A DNA stretch of 11,113 nucleotides from Dehalococcoidia bacterium (GTDB lineage: Bacteria > Chloroflexota > Dehalococcoidia > UBA3495). The stretch spans positions 1 to 11,113 of the forward strand of contig PCAH01000121.1 of the NCBI GenBank assembly GCA_002730485.1, read 5' to 3'. Both the position numbers and the translations under genes were made by a program. Below the pieces are notes generated by a model that ran no database searches, was not told the origin of the DNA, and saw only the letters and a program-made list of their open reading frames with translations. Shown here piece by piece: positions 1-6,058 of the stretch (positions are counted from its first letter, which is position 1; each line of letters starts with the position of its first letter).

Positions 1-41
1 GGCGTGCTTCTTTCTCGGTATTTCTCTTCCCTTCATCTAGC

Positions 42-63
42 CCAGGTCTAACATTACACCTGG
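42..63. promoter_or_regulatory. Short inverted repeat near left edge
   Basis: CCAGGT and ACCTGG form a perfect 6-bp inverted repeat separated by 10 bases, an operator-like spacing. It is followed by a CTGG-A-CCAG palindrome and TTTTC, so a weak plus-strand terminator for a gene to the left is equally possible. Apart from this I see nothing supportable in bases 1-193. Confidence 0.2.
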
Positions 64-193
64 ACCAGTTTTCGGGGGGCAGGTCAAGTTTAGGAGATAT
101 TCGTGCTAATTATGTTCTCAGGATAATCACGGCTATTGATTACTACAACAGTAATGCCAATGCTGGATAGCCTGACAGGTACTCGATGCAATT

Positions 194-481
194 CTATAGC
201 TCACAATCATGTTGAATCACGTCATGTATTTGGGGTTTGAGTCGCTTCAAAACCCGATGTCCCGAGTCGCCCCGGATAGGTAACCCGTTTTCCCGGCAGA
301 GCTTTGCCCAGTTGATCTTGGGGTGGTCACCGTTCCCATTTACTGCCGGATCAATGCCCAACAAAGCGTTGATATGAGCTAATCTAAGTTCCACTTTCAG
401 AAATTCGTCGACGATCGGTTGTAGTTTGCCGATCATCTCTTCCAGTGACTCTTTTTCTTCTTTTAGGGCATCTTCAAGCAC
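194..481 (-). CDS. Small helical protein with C-terminal HTH-like segment, unknown function
   Basis: This 95-residue protein is not one I recognise. It starts with GTG, chosen because AGGA lies 7 bases upstream on the minus strand. Residues 1-41 are rich in Glu, Lys and Leu with heptad-like spacing (an amphipathic or coiled-coil helix). A Gly/Asn/Pro-rich linker follows (about 42-53). Residues 55-90 (from INWAKLCRENGLP) are predicted helical and basic and resemble a small helix-turn-helix or a DNA-binding tail by general appearance only. No signal peptide or membrane segment is visible, so it is probably cytoplasmic. It stands alone: the previous minus-strand operon ends at the terminator at 666-698. 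A coiled-coil plus basic tail would suit a small DNA-associated or adaptor protein, but this is a guess. Confidence 0.6.
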   Translation of the reverse strand: MLEDALKEEKESLEEMIGKLQPIVDEFLKVELRLAHINALLGIDPAVNGNGDHPKINWAKLCRENGLPIRGDSGHRVLKRLKPQIHDVIQHDCEL

Positions 482-665
482 TATACGATCCTAATCCTTC
501 GGACTTCTTCTTCTGATAATCTCAGTAAACCAGAAGTTACCGCTTGAGTTCCATAATAATAGCCCTTTGTTTCAGTCTTTTCAGCGTTAAAAAGACATCT
601 GGTTTTATTATCTGACAAAGTCAAAGAACTTCCGTTATTTCTCGGGGTGGTTTTTGGCCATATAA

Positions 666-698
666 AAAGATGCCATTGGCTAATCCAATGGCATCTTT
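666..698 (-). terminator. Rho-independent terminator of the small-gene operon
   Basis: A perfect 14-bp stem (666-679 with 685-698, core GATGCCATTGG/CCAATGGCATC) closes a 5-base loop. Read on the minus strand the stem runs directly into TTTTTATA, so it ends the leftward operon at 772-1173; the plus-strand tail is weaker. A smaller hairpin (GGGTCC 734-739 with GGACCC 747-752) lies between the last stop codon and this terminator. Confidence 0.85.
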
Positions 699-771
699 AG
701 TCGTCTCGCTCGGGATTTTAGTTGGACGTTATTGGGTCCGTTACGGGGACCCTTGGGAATCAAGTACTGCC

Positions 772-906
772 CTAAAGTCGGGTCACTCCTATGATCTTGA
801 GGCAGGATGGGCAACTTACCAAAACCACCACCTCGCGGTTGGTTGATTCCACCGCCTGGGTCATCGGATGCGATACGATCTGCTCACAATAGAGACACTT
901 GCTCAT
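772..906 (-). CDS. 44-residue zinc-ribbon-like protein
   Basis: This very small protein begins MSKCLYCEQI and has a second pair in SCPSC, giving two CxxC knuckles (Cys4/Cys7 and Cys32/Cys35) about 24 residues apart. That is the layout of a minimal Zn ribbon. The intervening segment is hydrophilic then beta-like (EVVVLVSCPSC), which also fits. The ATG at 906 is the only possible start, because an in-frame TAA lies three codons upstream. Its first 23 bases overlap the end of the 41-residue gene before it, so translation is probably coupled. It is the last gene of the prepilin mini-operon and is followed by a strong terminator. Zinc or iron binding is inferred from the cysteines; the biological role is unknown. 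I consider it real because of the motif, the operon position and the terminator. Confidence 0.7.
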   Translation of the reverse strand: MSKCLYCEQIVSHPMTQAVESTNREVVVLVSCPSCLKIIGVTRL

Positions 907-1009
907 ACGTCTTTACAAATTCCTTGACTAAGAACGCACGGACTATTGGACCACCAACCGCCCCTCTGATGTCCCAAAACATCAATCCCGCGCGTTCTTC
1001 CGTCTTCAT
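884..1009 (-). CDS. 41-residue protein of unknown function, coupled to the prepilin
   Basis: The ATG overlaps the stop codon of the upstream prepilin gene (CTATGA), the classic arrangement for coupled re-initiation. Its own end overlaps the zinc-ribbon gene by 23 bases. The protein starts MKTEERAGLMFWDIRG and ends YEQVSLL. It has a short charged N-terminus, a Gly-rich middle (AVGGP) and a mildly amphipathic C-terminal helix, but no convincing membrane segment or known motif. The reading frame could be accidental, since it is short and unrecognised. The double overlap in an operon of real-looking genes is the main argument for it. An accessory to pilin export or assembly is possible but unsupported. 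Confidence 0.5.
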   Translation of the reverse strand: MKTEERAGLMFWDIRGAVGGPIVRAFLVKEFVKTYEQVSLL

Positions 1010-1173
1010 AGATTAATCGACAGAGGACTAGACGTTACTGCGCCGATTACGATGTAGGTATATATAGAAGCAAAAACTATGAGCGCTCCCACAATCCCCC
1101 AAGTCTCGACCGCAGTTATACCGTCTTGGTCATTTGGTTTCTTTTTTCGTGCTTTAAAAAGCATATCCCGCAT
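1006..1173 (-). CDS. Flp/archaellin-like class III prepilin
   Basis: This 55-residue protein has the anatomy of a type IV (Flp-like) prepilin. A basic leader (residues 1-18, KARKKKPNDQDG) ends in Gly18. Next comes ITAVE, with Glu at position +5 of the mature chain, then a single hydrophobic stretch (about 24-47, WGIVGALIVFASIYTYIVIGAV). A prepilin peptidase would cut after Gly18, leaving a 37-residue pilin subunit that packs by its hydrophobic helix. An upstream in-frame start exists at 1224, but ATG 1173 is chosen because GGAGG lies 9 bases before it. No secretion ATPase, peptidase or platform gene lies in the window, so the assembly machinery must be elsewhere. Four phased repeats 57-96 bases upstream suggest dedicated regulation. 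Confidence 0.75.
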   Translation of the reverse strand: MRDMLFKARKKKPNDQDGITAVETWGIVGALIVFASIYTYIVIGAVTSSPLSINL

Positions 1174-1229
1174 TTTCCTTAACCTCCAGAGGCTTGGGCA
1201 TCTTCTAAAGAATTCCAGCCTCAATCAAT

Positions 1230-1269
1230 CCGATGAGTTTCCGATGAAAACCCGATGAATACCTGATGA
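1230..1269 (-). promoter_or_regulatory. Four tandem 7-bp repeats at 11-bp phase, candidate response-regulator operator
   Basis: CCGATGA occurs at 1230, 1241 and 1252, and a one-base variant CTGATGA at 1263, so each 7-bp unit is followed by 4 bases. On the minus strand, the direction of the prepilin gene, the unit is TCATCGG. Direct repeats of 7+4 bp, one helical turn apart, are the known architecture of OmpR/PhoB-family binding sites, with tandem subunits on one DNA face. The array lies 57-96 bases upstream of the prepilin ATG, where an activator would sit. I cannot pick a confident -10 box between it and the gene. Confidence 0.55.
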
Positions 1270-1641
1270 TTATCCGAGACATTGCTTCCTGTTTCTGTGA
1301 TTGACCGACTAAATCCACGTGATTTAAGTCACCCCGCAATCTTAGGCACCTGATAAAGGCCTGCTAAATCGATTAACTATTTCTCATTACATAGGAGTTA
1401 TCTTCAGTGCAGGGGTTTCTTACCCGGCGGCAAATGAATAGAATTCCGTTAAGATCCGCGAGCAAAAGCGGCTAGGTAATAAATCCCTATTGAAATTAAA
1501 CTGCCGTTAGCACTACTGTGGCTATCGCCAAATCAGGCATTCTTACCTGGTTCTTCTCACGCCTATAATTCAGGTATGTGACTTGGGAAGTCGTGTGAGC
1601 AGCGTTAATAAAAACTACTTGGACACAGAGTAACCCTATTC
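1270..1641. other. Intergenic gap with weak promoter signals
   Basis: This stretch lies between the leftward prepilin operon and the rightward gene at 1642. It holds no gene I can support. Two sigma-70-like plus-strand signals are visible: a perfect TATAAT at 1564-1569 with no good -35, and TTGGGA (1583-1588), 16 bases, TTAATA (1605-1610), which would start transcription near 1617, about 25 bases before the ATG. A 7-bp stem (AATCAGG/CCTGGTT) lies just upstream of the first. None is strong. Confidence 0.3.
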
Positions 1642-3057
1642 ATGAATGTTCCAATGGACCTGACGAACGTGATTTTTAGCAGGATGACATCTCGATTTGG
1701 GATATTGGCGCTATCGGCAGTTGCTGCGATCATCCTCACTCTGGCTCTTCTGCCACGCTCTGCCGGAGCTACTCATGACACTGGGTTTGTATACACCCTC
1801 AACTTTGGAAACGGACAATCCAAAGTCGTCACTCCTATAATTGGTAGTCAATCGGTCTCAGATTTCTATAACTACGATTTCGGAAACTCAAATGGTGGCC
1901 ACACAGGACTGGAGGCAGCGGATAAGAGCCGTATCTTCCTTTACCAGGACACACCCGGTGGGAAGACCAGCTTGGTTTTGGTCCACAACAGCTTGGATAC
2001 AAGCGCCACCGGTGACAATGGCGAAGCAGCATTCACCTTTTCCGGGCTCCCGGCGGGCACAGTCGTCGCAGTCGCCGACGATAACTCCAATGAACTCTTC
2101 TTGACCGGCTCGGGCGGGGCATCGGGCGATTGGGCATGAAGTCAGAAGTACGCCGACGGAGGCGCGTTAGAATTCGACGACAATCTTCCGTTTAGCATCA
2201 CCACCACAATCGATAGCCGTGTGAATGTAAACAGGTTCGAGTGGATTAGCGGCAGCGTAGCCAGTCCATCTGTAACCAACCTGGGTTTCAATCGTCCGGT
2301 AACCATCACGACAAACCAGAAACCACAAGGTCACGACGATACGGCAGATACGGTTGAAAACATCTCCGTTGATATCGACGTCCTGGCCAACGACACCGAC
2401 GTTGAAGGCTCGCCCCTAGCTGTAACGAACGTTGGCAACGGAGCTAATGGAACAACGTCCATCAACGCCGATGGGACCGTCAACTACACGCCTAACGCTG
2501 GCTTTGCCGGCATAGACGTATTTACGTATACGGTGTCGGAATACCTGCCTCAGTCGTGTAGTGACATCCTCAATGAAGACGCCAGTGAAAACCTGGGGCT
2601 CATACGCAGCAGGGACATGGGAATCACCTGGGAGTTCTTCGCCCCAGACTTCCGCACACGGGAGGTTTCTACCTTCGACATCTCTGCAGACGGCCAGACG
2701 ATCTACGTGAATGAGGGTGGGATCTACTTCGGCTGGGCCTCCAGGGACGCCGGTGAAACGTGGAGCCAGGGACCGATTCTGCAGGTAAACGGCCCCGTCG
2801 CCATGTCTCCAGCAGACCCAAACCTGGTTATATTTGGCTCTCCAGGAGACATTAGGCGTTCAACGGACGGCCTGTCCTCCATGAACGTGGTGTTTACGTC
2901 TGGGATTACAATCAGAGAGATTGTTTTCTCGCCCTCCCACCCGAACATCGTCTACACCGAGGCTGACGGCTACTTTCTCTACCGGAGTGATGATGCAGGC
3001 CTCACCTGGCGCTTGCTGGTGCACGGCCGGGACGAGGTATTAAACGCCCAGCCCTAG
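1642..3057 (+). pseudogene. Secreted multi-domain protein (jelly-roll-like + cadherin-like + Asp-box repeats) broken by an in-frame TGA
   Basis: One reading frame of 471 sense codons is interrupted by TGA at 2137-2139 (codon 166), so it splits into 1642-2139 and 2140-3057; a GTG at 2221 could restart it. The N-terminus has a membrane/signal segment (about 19-43, ending RSAGA). Residues about 45-205 are a beta-rich domain with FLYQDT, LVLVHNS, GLPAG and VVAVADD, familiar from secreted bacterial proteins as a W-x-W / TDGG / FxITxT pattern. The TGA falls on the second Trp (GDWA-stop-SQKYADGG). Next is a cadherin-like unit (2332-2544, VLANDTD...GTVNYTPNAGFAGIDVFTYTV). It switches abruptly into a segment with Asp boxes SRDMGITW, SRDAGETW and SDDAGLTW plus a degenerate one (about 2608-3009). 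Only about four blades are present, too few for a closed propeller. Start choice is uncertain (ATGs at 1642, 1654 and 1684; weak RBS). Confidence 0.75.
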
Positions 3058-3102
3058 ACCCAACGTGCCGCTTGGCGCTCCGTATTTAGCAAACGATTGC
3101 GT

Positions 3103-3108
3103 TATAAT
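3103..3108 (+). promoter_or_regulatory. TATAAT -10 box, leaderless promoter
   Basis: A perfect TATAAT is followed by 7 bases (CGCGGGG) and then the ATG at 3116. Transcription normally begins 6-8 bases after the -10 hexamer, so the mRNA should start at or one base before the start codon. No spaced Shine-Dalgarno is present. No good -35 is visible at 16-18 bp. Confidence 0.55.
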
Positions 3109-3115
3109 CGCGGGG

Positions 3116-3559
3116 ATGAATTTTTCTCAGGCACATCAGGCGCCAAGCCGTGGCAATTTGGCATTACGCGGCTTATTGGTCGGGCTTGTACTTGCCTTGG
3201 GTTTGGTCTTTCTAGCTCCGGCATTCGATCATCACTACGCGGAGCGCCAGCACAACCACTCCCATGTGTTCTTGACCGCCTTTGCAGCCAGCCAGGGTCA
3301 CCCGGACGTCCACCCCTTCGAGCAGTCCCACTCTCACTTTGGGTTTGGCGAAGAGAACTCTGAGGGTGATGCAGTCCTGTACCAGACATCCCATGACGTA
3401 TTCGGTGAATCCGGTTCCATCTTCTTCACCACGTTCATCAACGATGGTCTGGCCTTCTCAATCCACAGCAAGAATATGCTCTCCTACGCGCTTGCAGTAG
3501 CCGAGAGTAGCTACCCTGAAAACAGTACTGCGCCCCCCACCAGACCACCCCTAGCTTAG
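3116..3559 (+). CDS. Histidine-rich secreted or membrane-anchored protein
   Basis: This is a 147-residue protein. The frame could open at 3065, but ATG 3116 is chosen because the TATAAT 7 bases upstream makes the earlier start untranscribed. Residues 15-37 form a hydrophobic export or anchor segment. Beyond it lie eleven histidines, eight of them in residues 39-74 (DHHYAERQHNHSHVF, GHPDVHPFEQSHSH). That density suggests Zn, Cu or Ni binding outside the membrane. The C-terminal half is less charged and beta-like, and the tail is Pro-rich (APPTRPPLA). I know of no named family with certainty, although short His-rich secreted proteins with such tails occur near metal-resistance genes. It opens a plus-strand cluster containing a FixH/YtkA-like protein, a lipoprotein and a membrane protein with a His N-terminus. 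Metal buffering or delivery is inferred. Confidence 0.7.
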   Translation: MNFSQAHQAPSRGNLALRGLLVGLVLALGLVFLAPAFDHHYAERQHNHSHVFLTAFAASQGHPDVHPFEQSHSHFGFGEENSEGDAVLYQTSHDVFGESGSIFFTTFINDGLAFSIHSKNMLSYALAVAESSYPENSTAPPTRPPLA

Positions 3560-3584
3560 TCCCCAACCACTCACTCTATCCGTC

Positions 3585-3654
3585 TCACCGGACAGCCCCC
3601 GCTTTGGAAGCGCATCGTACCTCGGCCCAGCTGCATCCAGTTGTCGTCCGGTGA
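3585..3654 (+). ncRNA. Candidate structured leader RNA (three-stem junction)
   Basis: TCACCGGAC (3585-3593) pairs perfectly with GTCCGGTGA (3646-3654). Inside are two more hairpins: CGCTT/AAGCG with a 3-base loop (3600-3612) and CAGCTG/CAGTTG with a 4-base loop (3628-3643, one G-U pair). The fold is a compact three-way junction ending 48 bases before the next gene's GTG and 24 bases after the previous stop. It matches no riboswitch class I can recall. A 9-bp inverted repeat at this distance can arise by chance in 11 kb, so confidence is limited. Confidence 0.3.
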
Positions 3655-3702
3655 TTCGTTCGGGTGGCGCTGTCAACTCTAGTTGTTTGGAGAATAAAAC
3701 AC

Positions 3703-4242
3703 GTGGCAACAAAAATCTGGACGCTCCTGAGCATCATATTGCTGATATCCATCGCTGCCGCCTCACCTATCTGGCCTAACCAGGCGTCGGCTAACGGAGC
3801 GACCCGCGTGATTGTTGACGACGTGCAAGAGGGACCATACCTCTTCAGAGTGGGTGTCCTACCGGGTAGTCCCAAGGTGGGAAACCTACACCTGAGCGTA
3901 CTGATCCAGGCCGCAGAGGGAGATGAGATCATCACCGACGGTCGGATAACCGTCAGGGCAACCGGTCCCCAGCCTGGAATGATCGCCGGGCCGGTAGAAG
4001 CGACAAATGAACCCCTTAATCCTCAGGTGTTCAGCGCCGACATAACAATGACCGACCTTGGAACCTGGAGTATGACATTGGAGACCGTAAGCACCTTGGG
4101 CGCGGCCACTCTGGTCGTGCCTCTCCAAGTCACGGAGTCTGGGGGATTCAATCTACTATTCGTGATCATCATCGCGGTCGTAGTCGTGTGCATCATCGCA
4201 ATAGGGTGGTCACAGATACAACAGCGCAGACGATCAACCTAA
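3703..4242 (+). CDS. FixH/YtkA-like extracytoplasmic protein with C-terminal membrane anchor
   Basis: GTG at 3703 is chosen over the in-frame GTG at 3664 because GGAG lies 10 bases upstream and the resulting N-terminus is a clean signal peptide (residues 1-30, hydrophobic core TLLSIILLISIAAA, cleavage near ASA). The 179-residue protein then has a single immunoglobulin-like beta domain (about 35-145, GPYLFRVGVLPGSPKVGNLHLSVLI...WSMTLETVS...VVPLQV). Its layout resembles FixH/YtkA-type domains, which are found near copper-oxidase and copper-handling genes. Residues 150-169 are a strong transmembrane helix followed by QQRRRST, giving an outside domain with a short cytoplasmic tail. The lipoprotein gene starts 16 bases after its stop, so the two are probably cotranscribed. 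The family assignment is by pattern memory. The exact ligand is unknown and no Cys or Met metal cluster is obvious in the domain. Confidence 0.65.
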   Translation: MATKIWTLLSIILLISIAAASPIWPNQASANGATRVIVDDVQEGPYLFRVGVLPGSPKVGNLHLSVLIQAAEGDEIITDGRITVRATGPQPGMIAGPVEATNEPLNPQVFSADITMTDLGTWSMTLETVSTLGAATLVVPLQVTESGGFNLLFVIIIAVVVVCIIAIGWSQIQQRRRST

Positions 4243-4258
4243 ATATACGAAACCCTTT

Positions 4259-4420
4259 ATGAATATAAAGAAACCGAAACTCATCAGCCTGCTAATCACC
4301 GTGAGTCTATTTGCCATGGTTGCTGCTGCAGCCTGCGGCGGTGGCGACCCAGAAGAACTGGATATGGATGCTGGAGCAGACGAAAACGACAGGAAGAAGA
4401 GATCGAGATCGGGTTCCTAG
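4259..4420 (+). CDS. Small lipoprotein, possibly frameshifted at its C-terminus
   Basis: This 53-residue protein begins MNIKKPKLISLLITVSLFAM and runs into a lipobox, VAAAAC, with Cys26 as the lipidated residue followed by GGG, a typical flexible lipoprotein spacer. The next 19 residues are acidic (DPEELDMDAGADENDR), then the composition flips to KKRSRSGS before TAG. Reading one frame over from the junction gives a more natural acidic continuation (EEEIEIGFLEVQPR, then stop). The third frame reads through TEVTVHVWNLGWSAK toward the next gene. This looks like one or two indels in a formerly longer lipoprotein, or a sequencing error. As it stands it would be a short tethered peptide. No clear Shine-Dalgarno precedes the ATG, but it lies 16 bases after the previous stop. 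Confidence 0.55.
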   Translation: MNIKKPKLISLLITVSLFAMVAAAACGGGDPEELDMDAGADENDRKKRSRSGS

Positions 4421-4472
4421 AGGTGCAACCGAGGTAACGGTTCACGTCTGGAACCTTGGCTGGAGTGCCAAA

Positions 4473-6014
4473 ATGAAAAAATTGAAGATTATCCTCCCCG
4501 CTGTAGTCGCAGCGGGGAGCCTGGTGGCCTGGCCCGCCTACGCCCACGGGTTCGGTGAGCGTACGGAATTGCCGGTTCCCCTGGGGTATTTCCTCATTGG
4601 AGCAGGCTTAGCGGTAGCCCTTTCATTCCTCTTCATCAGCCTGTTTATCAGGGCAGGCGGTGAGTCGTCATATTGGCGTTTCAACCTGATCGGGAAGAGT
4701 TGGGCACAAGCGGTGTTCACCTCCCCGATCCTGCTGATTCCGATCAAACTATTCTCCGTCTTCTTACTTGGCTTGGTTATTGCCACCGGGTACTTTGGGG
4801 AAGCGTCACCATTGCTTAATTTCAGCCCCACATTCATCTGGATCATCTGGTGGGTGGGTTTGTCGATCTTCATTGCGTTGATCGGCAATGTATGGGCTCT
4901 GGCCAACCCGTGGAAGATACTCTTTGGCTGGGCAGAAGGGCTCTACCAGCTTGTTCGGCCTGGCCAGAACCTGTCGTTGGGCCGTGAATACCCGACCAAG
5001 TTCGGAATCTGGCCCGCTTTGGTGCTGTTCGGGGTCTATACCTGGATACAGGACTCCTACCCCAAGAGTGATGTCCCGTCACAGATCGCTACGATGGCCG
5101 TTGTCTACTCGGTAATCACGCTGGGTGGGATGTTCATCTTCGGCAGGAACCAATGGCTGCGCAAAGGTGAAGCGTTCTCAGTGATATTTGGATTGCTATC
5201 CCGATTCTCAGCCACGGAAGTGCGGGTCAACAGCCAGGACTCATGCCAGGCATGCTCCACGGATTGCAGAGATTTATCCGGAGAGTGCATCGACTGCTAC
5301 GAGTGCTTCCAAGTGTCCACCGACAGGCAGATCAACCTGAGACCCTTTGCCATCGGCCTGGGTAGGAACGAAACGGTGACAAACGATGTGTTGGCACTGG
5401 TGGTCTTGATGCTGGCCACCGTCACGTTTGATGGGTTCAGCGCAACCTCAGCGTGGGCGGAGTTCCAGACCTTCATCTTGGACCTGTTCGGATCAGGAGG
5501 CGGGGAGATCTTCAACAGCCTGGTACTGGCCGACACCATGGGAGTGTTCCTGATGCCCGTGGGATTCTTCCTGGTCTATCTGTTCTTCTCCAAGCTGATG
5601 GCAAACGCAGTGGAGGGCAAAGTAGGCGCGCTGGAGATGGCCCGGTTATTTGGGTATTCTTTGATCCCCATAGCCTTGGCCTACAACATCACCCACTTCA
5701 TCACGTTGCTGTTGATACAGGGACAATTGTTCATCAAATTGGCTTCAGACCCATTCGGTGCGGGCTGGGACCTGTTCGGGACCGCCGATTACTCAATCGA
5801 CATCACGATCATCAACGCCCGTATTCTATGGTTCTTGTCCGTAGCGCTGATAGTTTTGGGGCACGTTCTGGCGGTTTGGCTGGCCCATAGGGTGGCCATC
5901 CGCACGTTCAGCGAACGGTCATTGGTCTTGAAGAGCCAATATCCCATGCTGACGTTGATGGTGATCTACACAGTCATCAGCCTGTGGATCATCGCCCAAC
6001 CAATAGTTCAATAA
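4473..6014 (+). CDS. Multi-spanning membrane protein with His mature N-terminus and six-Cys loop
   Basis: The frame opens at 4311, but ATG 4473 is chosen: GGAG lies 7 bases upstream and the first 24 residues are a classical signal peptide (MKKLKIILPAV...AYA). Cleavage after Ala24 leaves His25-Gly-Phe-Gly at the mature N-terminus, followed by ERTELPVP. The rest of the 513 residues is mostly hydrophobic, with about nine or ten transmembrane helices. A hydrophilic stretch holds Cys258, 261, 265, 272, 275 and 278 (spacing 2-3-6-2-2), a likely metal or Fe-S site or disulfide knot. The opening AHG...(R/T)(D/E)LPxP recalls integral membrane proteins often auto-annotated as fenitrothion hydrolase; that label is not evidence of pesticide chemistry. 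Its neighbours (His-rich, FixH-like and lipoprotein upstream; TauE/SafE downstream) suggest envelope metal or redox handling. A strong hairpin follows the stop. Confidence 0.75.
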   Translation: MKKLKIILPAVVAAGSLVAWPAYAHGFGERTELPVPLGYFLIGAGLAVALSFLFISLFIRAGGESSYWRFNLIGKSWAQAVFTSPILLIPIKLFSVFLLGLVIATGYFGEASPLLNFSPTFIWIIWWVGLSIFIALIGNVWALANPWKILFGWAEGLYQLVRPGQNLSLGREYPTKFGIWPALVLFGVYTWIQDSYPKSDVPSQIATMAVVYSVITLGGMFIFGRNQWLRKGEAFSVIFGLLSRFSATEVRVNSQDSCQACSTDCRDLSGECIDCYECFQVSTDRQINLRPFAIGLGRNETVTNDVLALVVLMLATVTFDGFSATSAWAEFQTFILDLFGSGGGEIFNSLVLADTMGVFLMPVGFFLVYLFFSKLMANAVEGKVGALEMARLFGYSLIPIALAYNITHFITLLLIQGQLFIKLASDPFGAGWDLFGTADYSIDITIINARILWFLSVALIVLGHVLAVWLAHRVAIRTFSERSLVLKSQYPMLTLMVIYTVISLWIIAQPIVQ

Positions 6015-6017
6015 GTC

Positions 6018-6058
6018 GGCTGGCCGGTAGTCACGGTTTTGAGACTACCGGCCAGGCC
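6018..6058 (+). terminator. Strong GC-rich hairpin after the membrane protein gene
   Basis: TGGCCGGTAGTC (6021-6032) and GACTACCGGCCA (6043-6054) make a perfect 12-bp stem with a 10-base loop; GGC/GCC extend it by three more pairs past a bulged G. It starts 4 bases after the stop codon. There is no T-run behind it, so it may be an mRNA 3'-end stabiliser or a weak or factor-assisted terminator rather than a canonical intrinsic one. Confidence 0.55.

Noticed and set aside
807..1016. Plus-strand open frame of 69 codons
   Set aside because: It is antisense to the overlapping small genes at 772-1009; those have an ATGA overlap, CxxC motifs and a terminator, while this frame has a Pro-rich unstructured product and no RBS.
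1230..1269. CRISPR-like array
   Set aside because: Units of 7 bp with 4-bp spacers are far below CRISPR dimensions; an operator explains the spacing better.
1407..1475. 22-codon GTG frame with AGGAG upstream
   Set aside because: The RBS is good but the product is short, basic and shows no motif; nothing links it to the gene at 1642.
2137..2139. Selenocysteine reading of the TGA
   Set aside because: The site aligns with a tryptophan of a beta domain, not with a redox Cys, and I see no SECIS-like hairpin directly after it.
4311..4472. N-terminal extension of the six-Cys membrane protein back to ATG 4311
   Set aside because: It lies inside the lipoprotein gene in another frame, while ATG 4473 has an RBS and begins a clean signal peptide.
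6018..6058. Canonical intrinsic terminator
   Set aside because: The stem is strong but no T-run follows it, so I list it only as a hairpin of uncertain terminator function.
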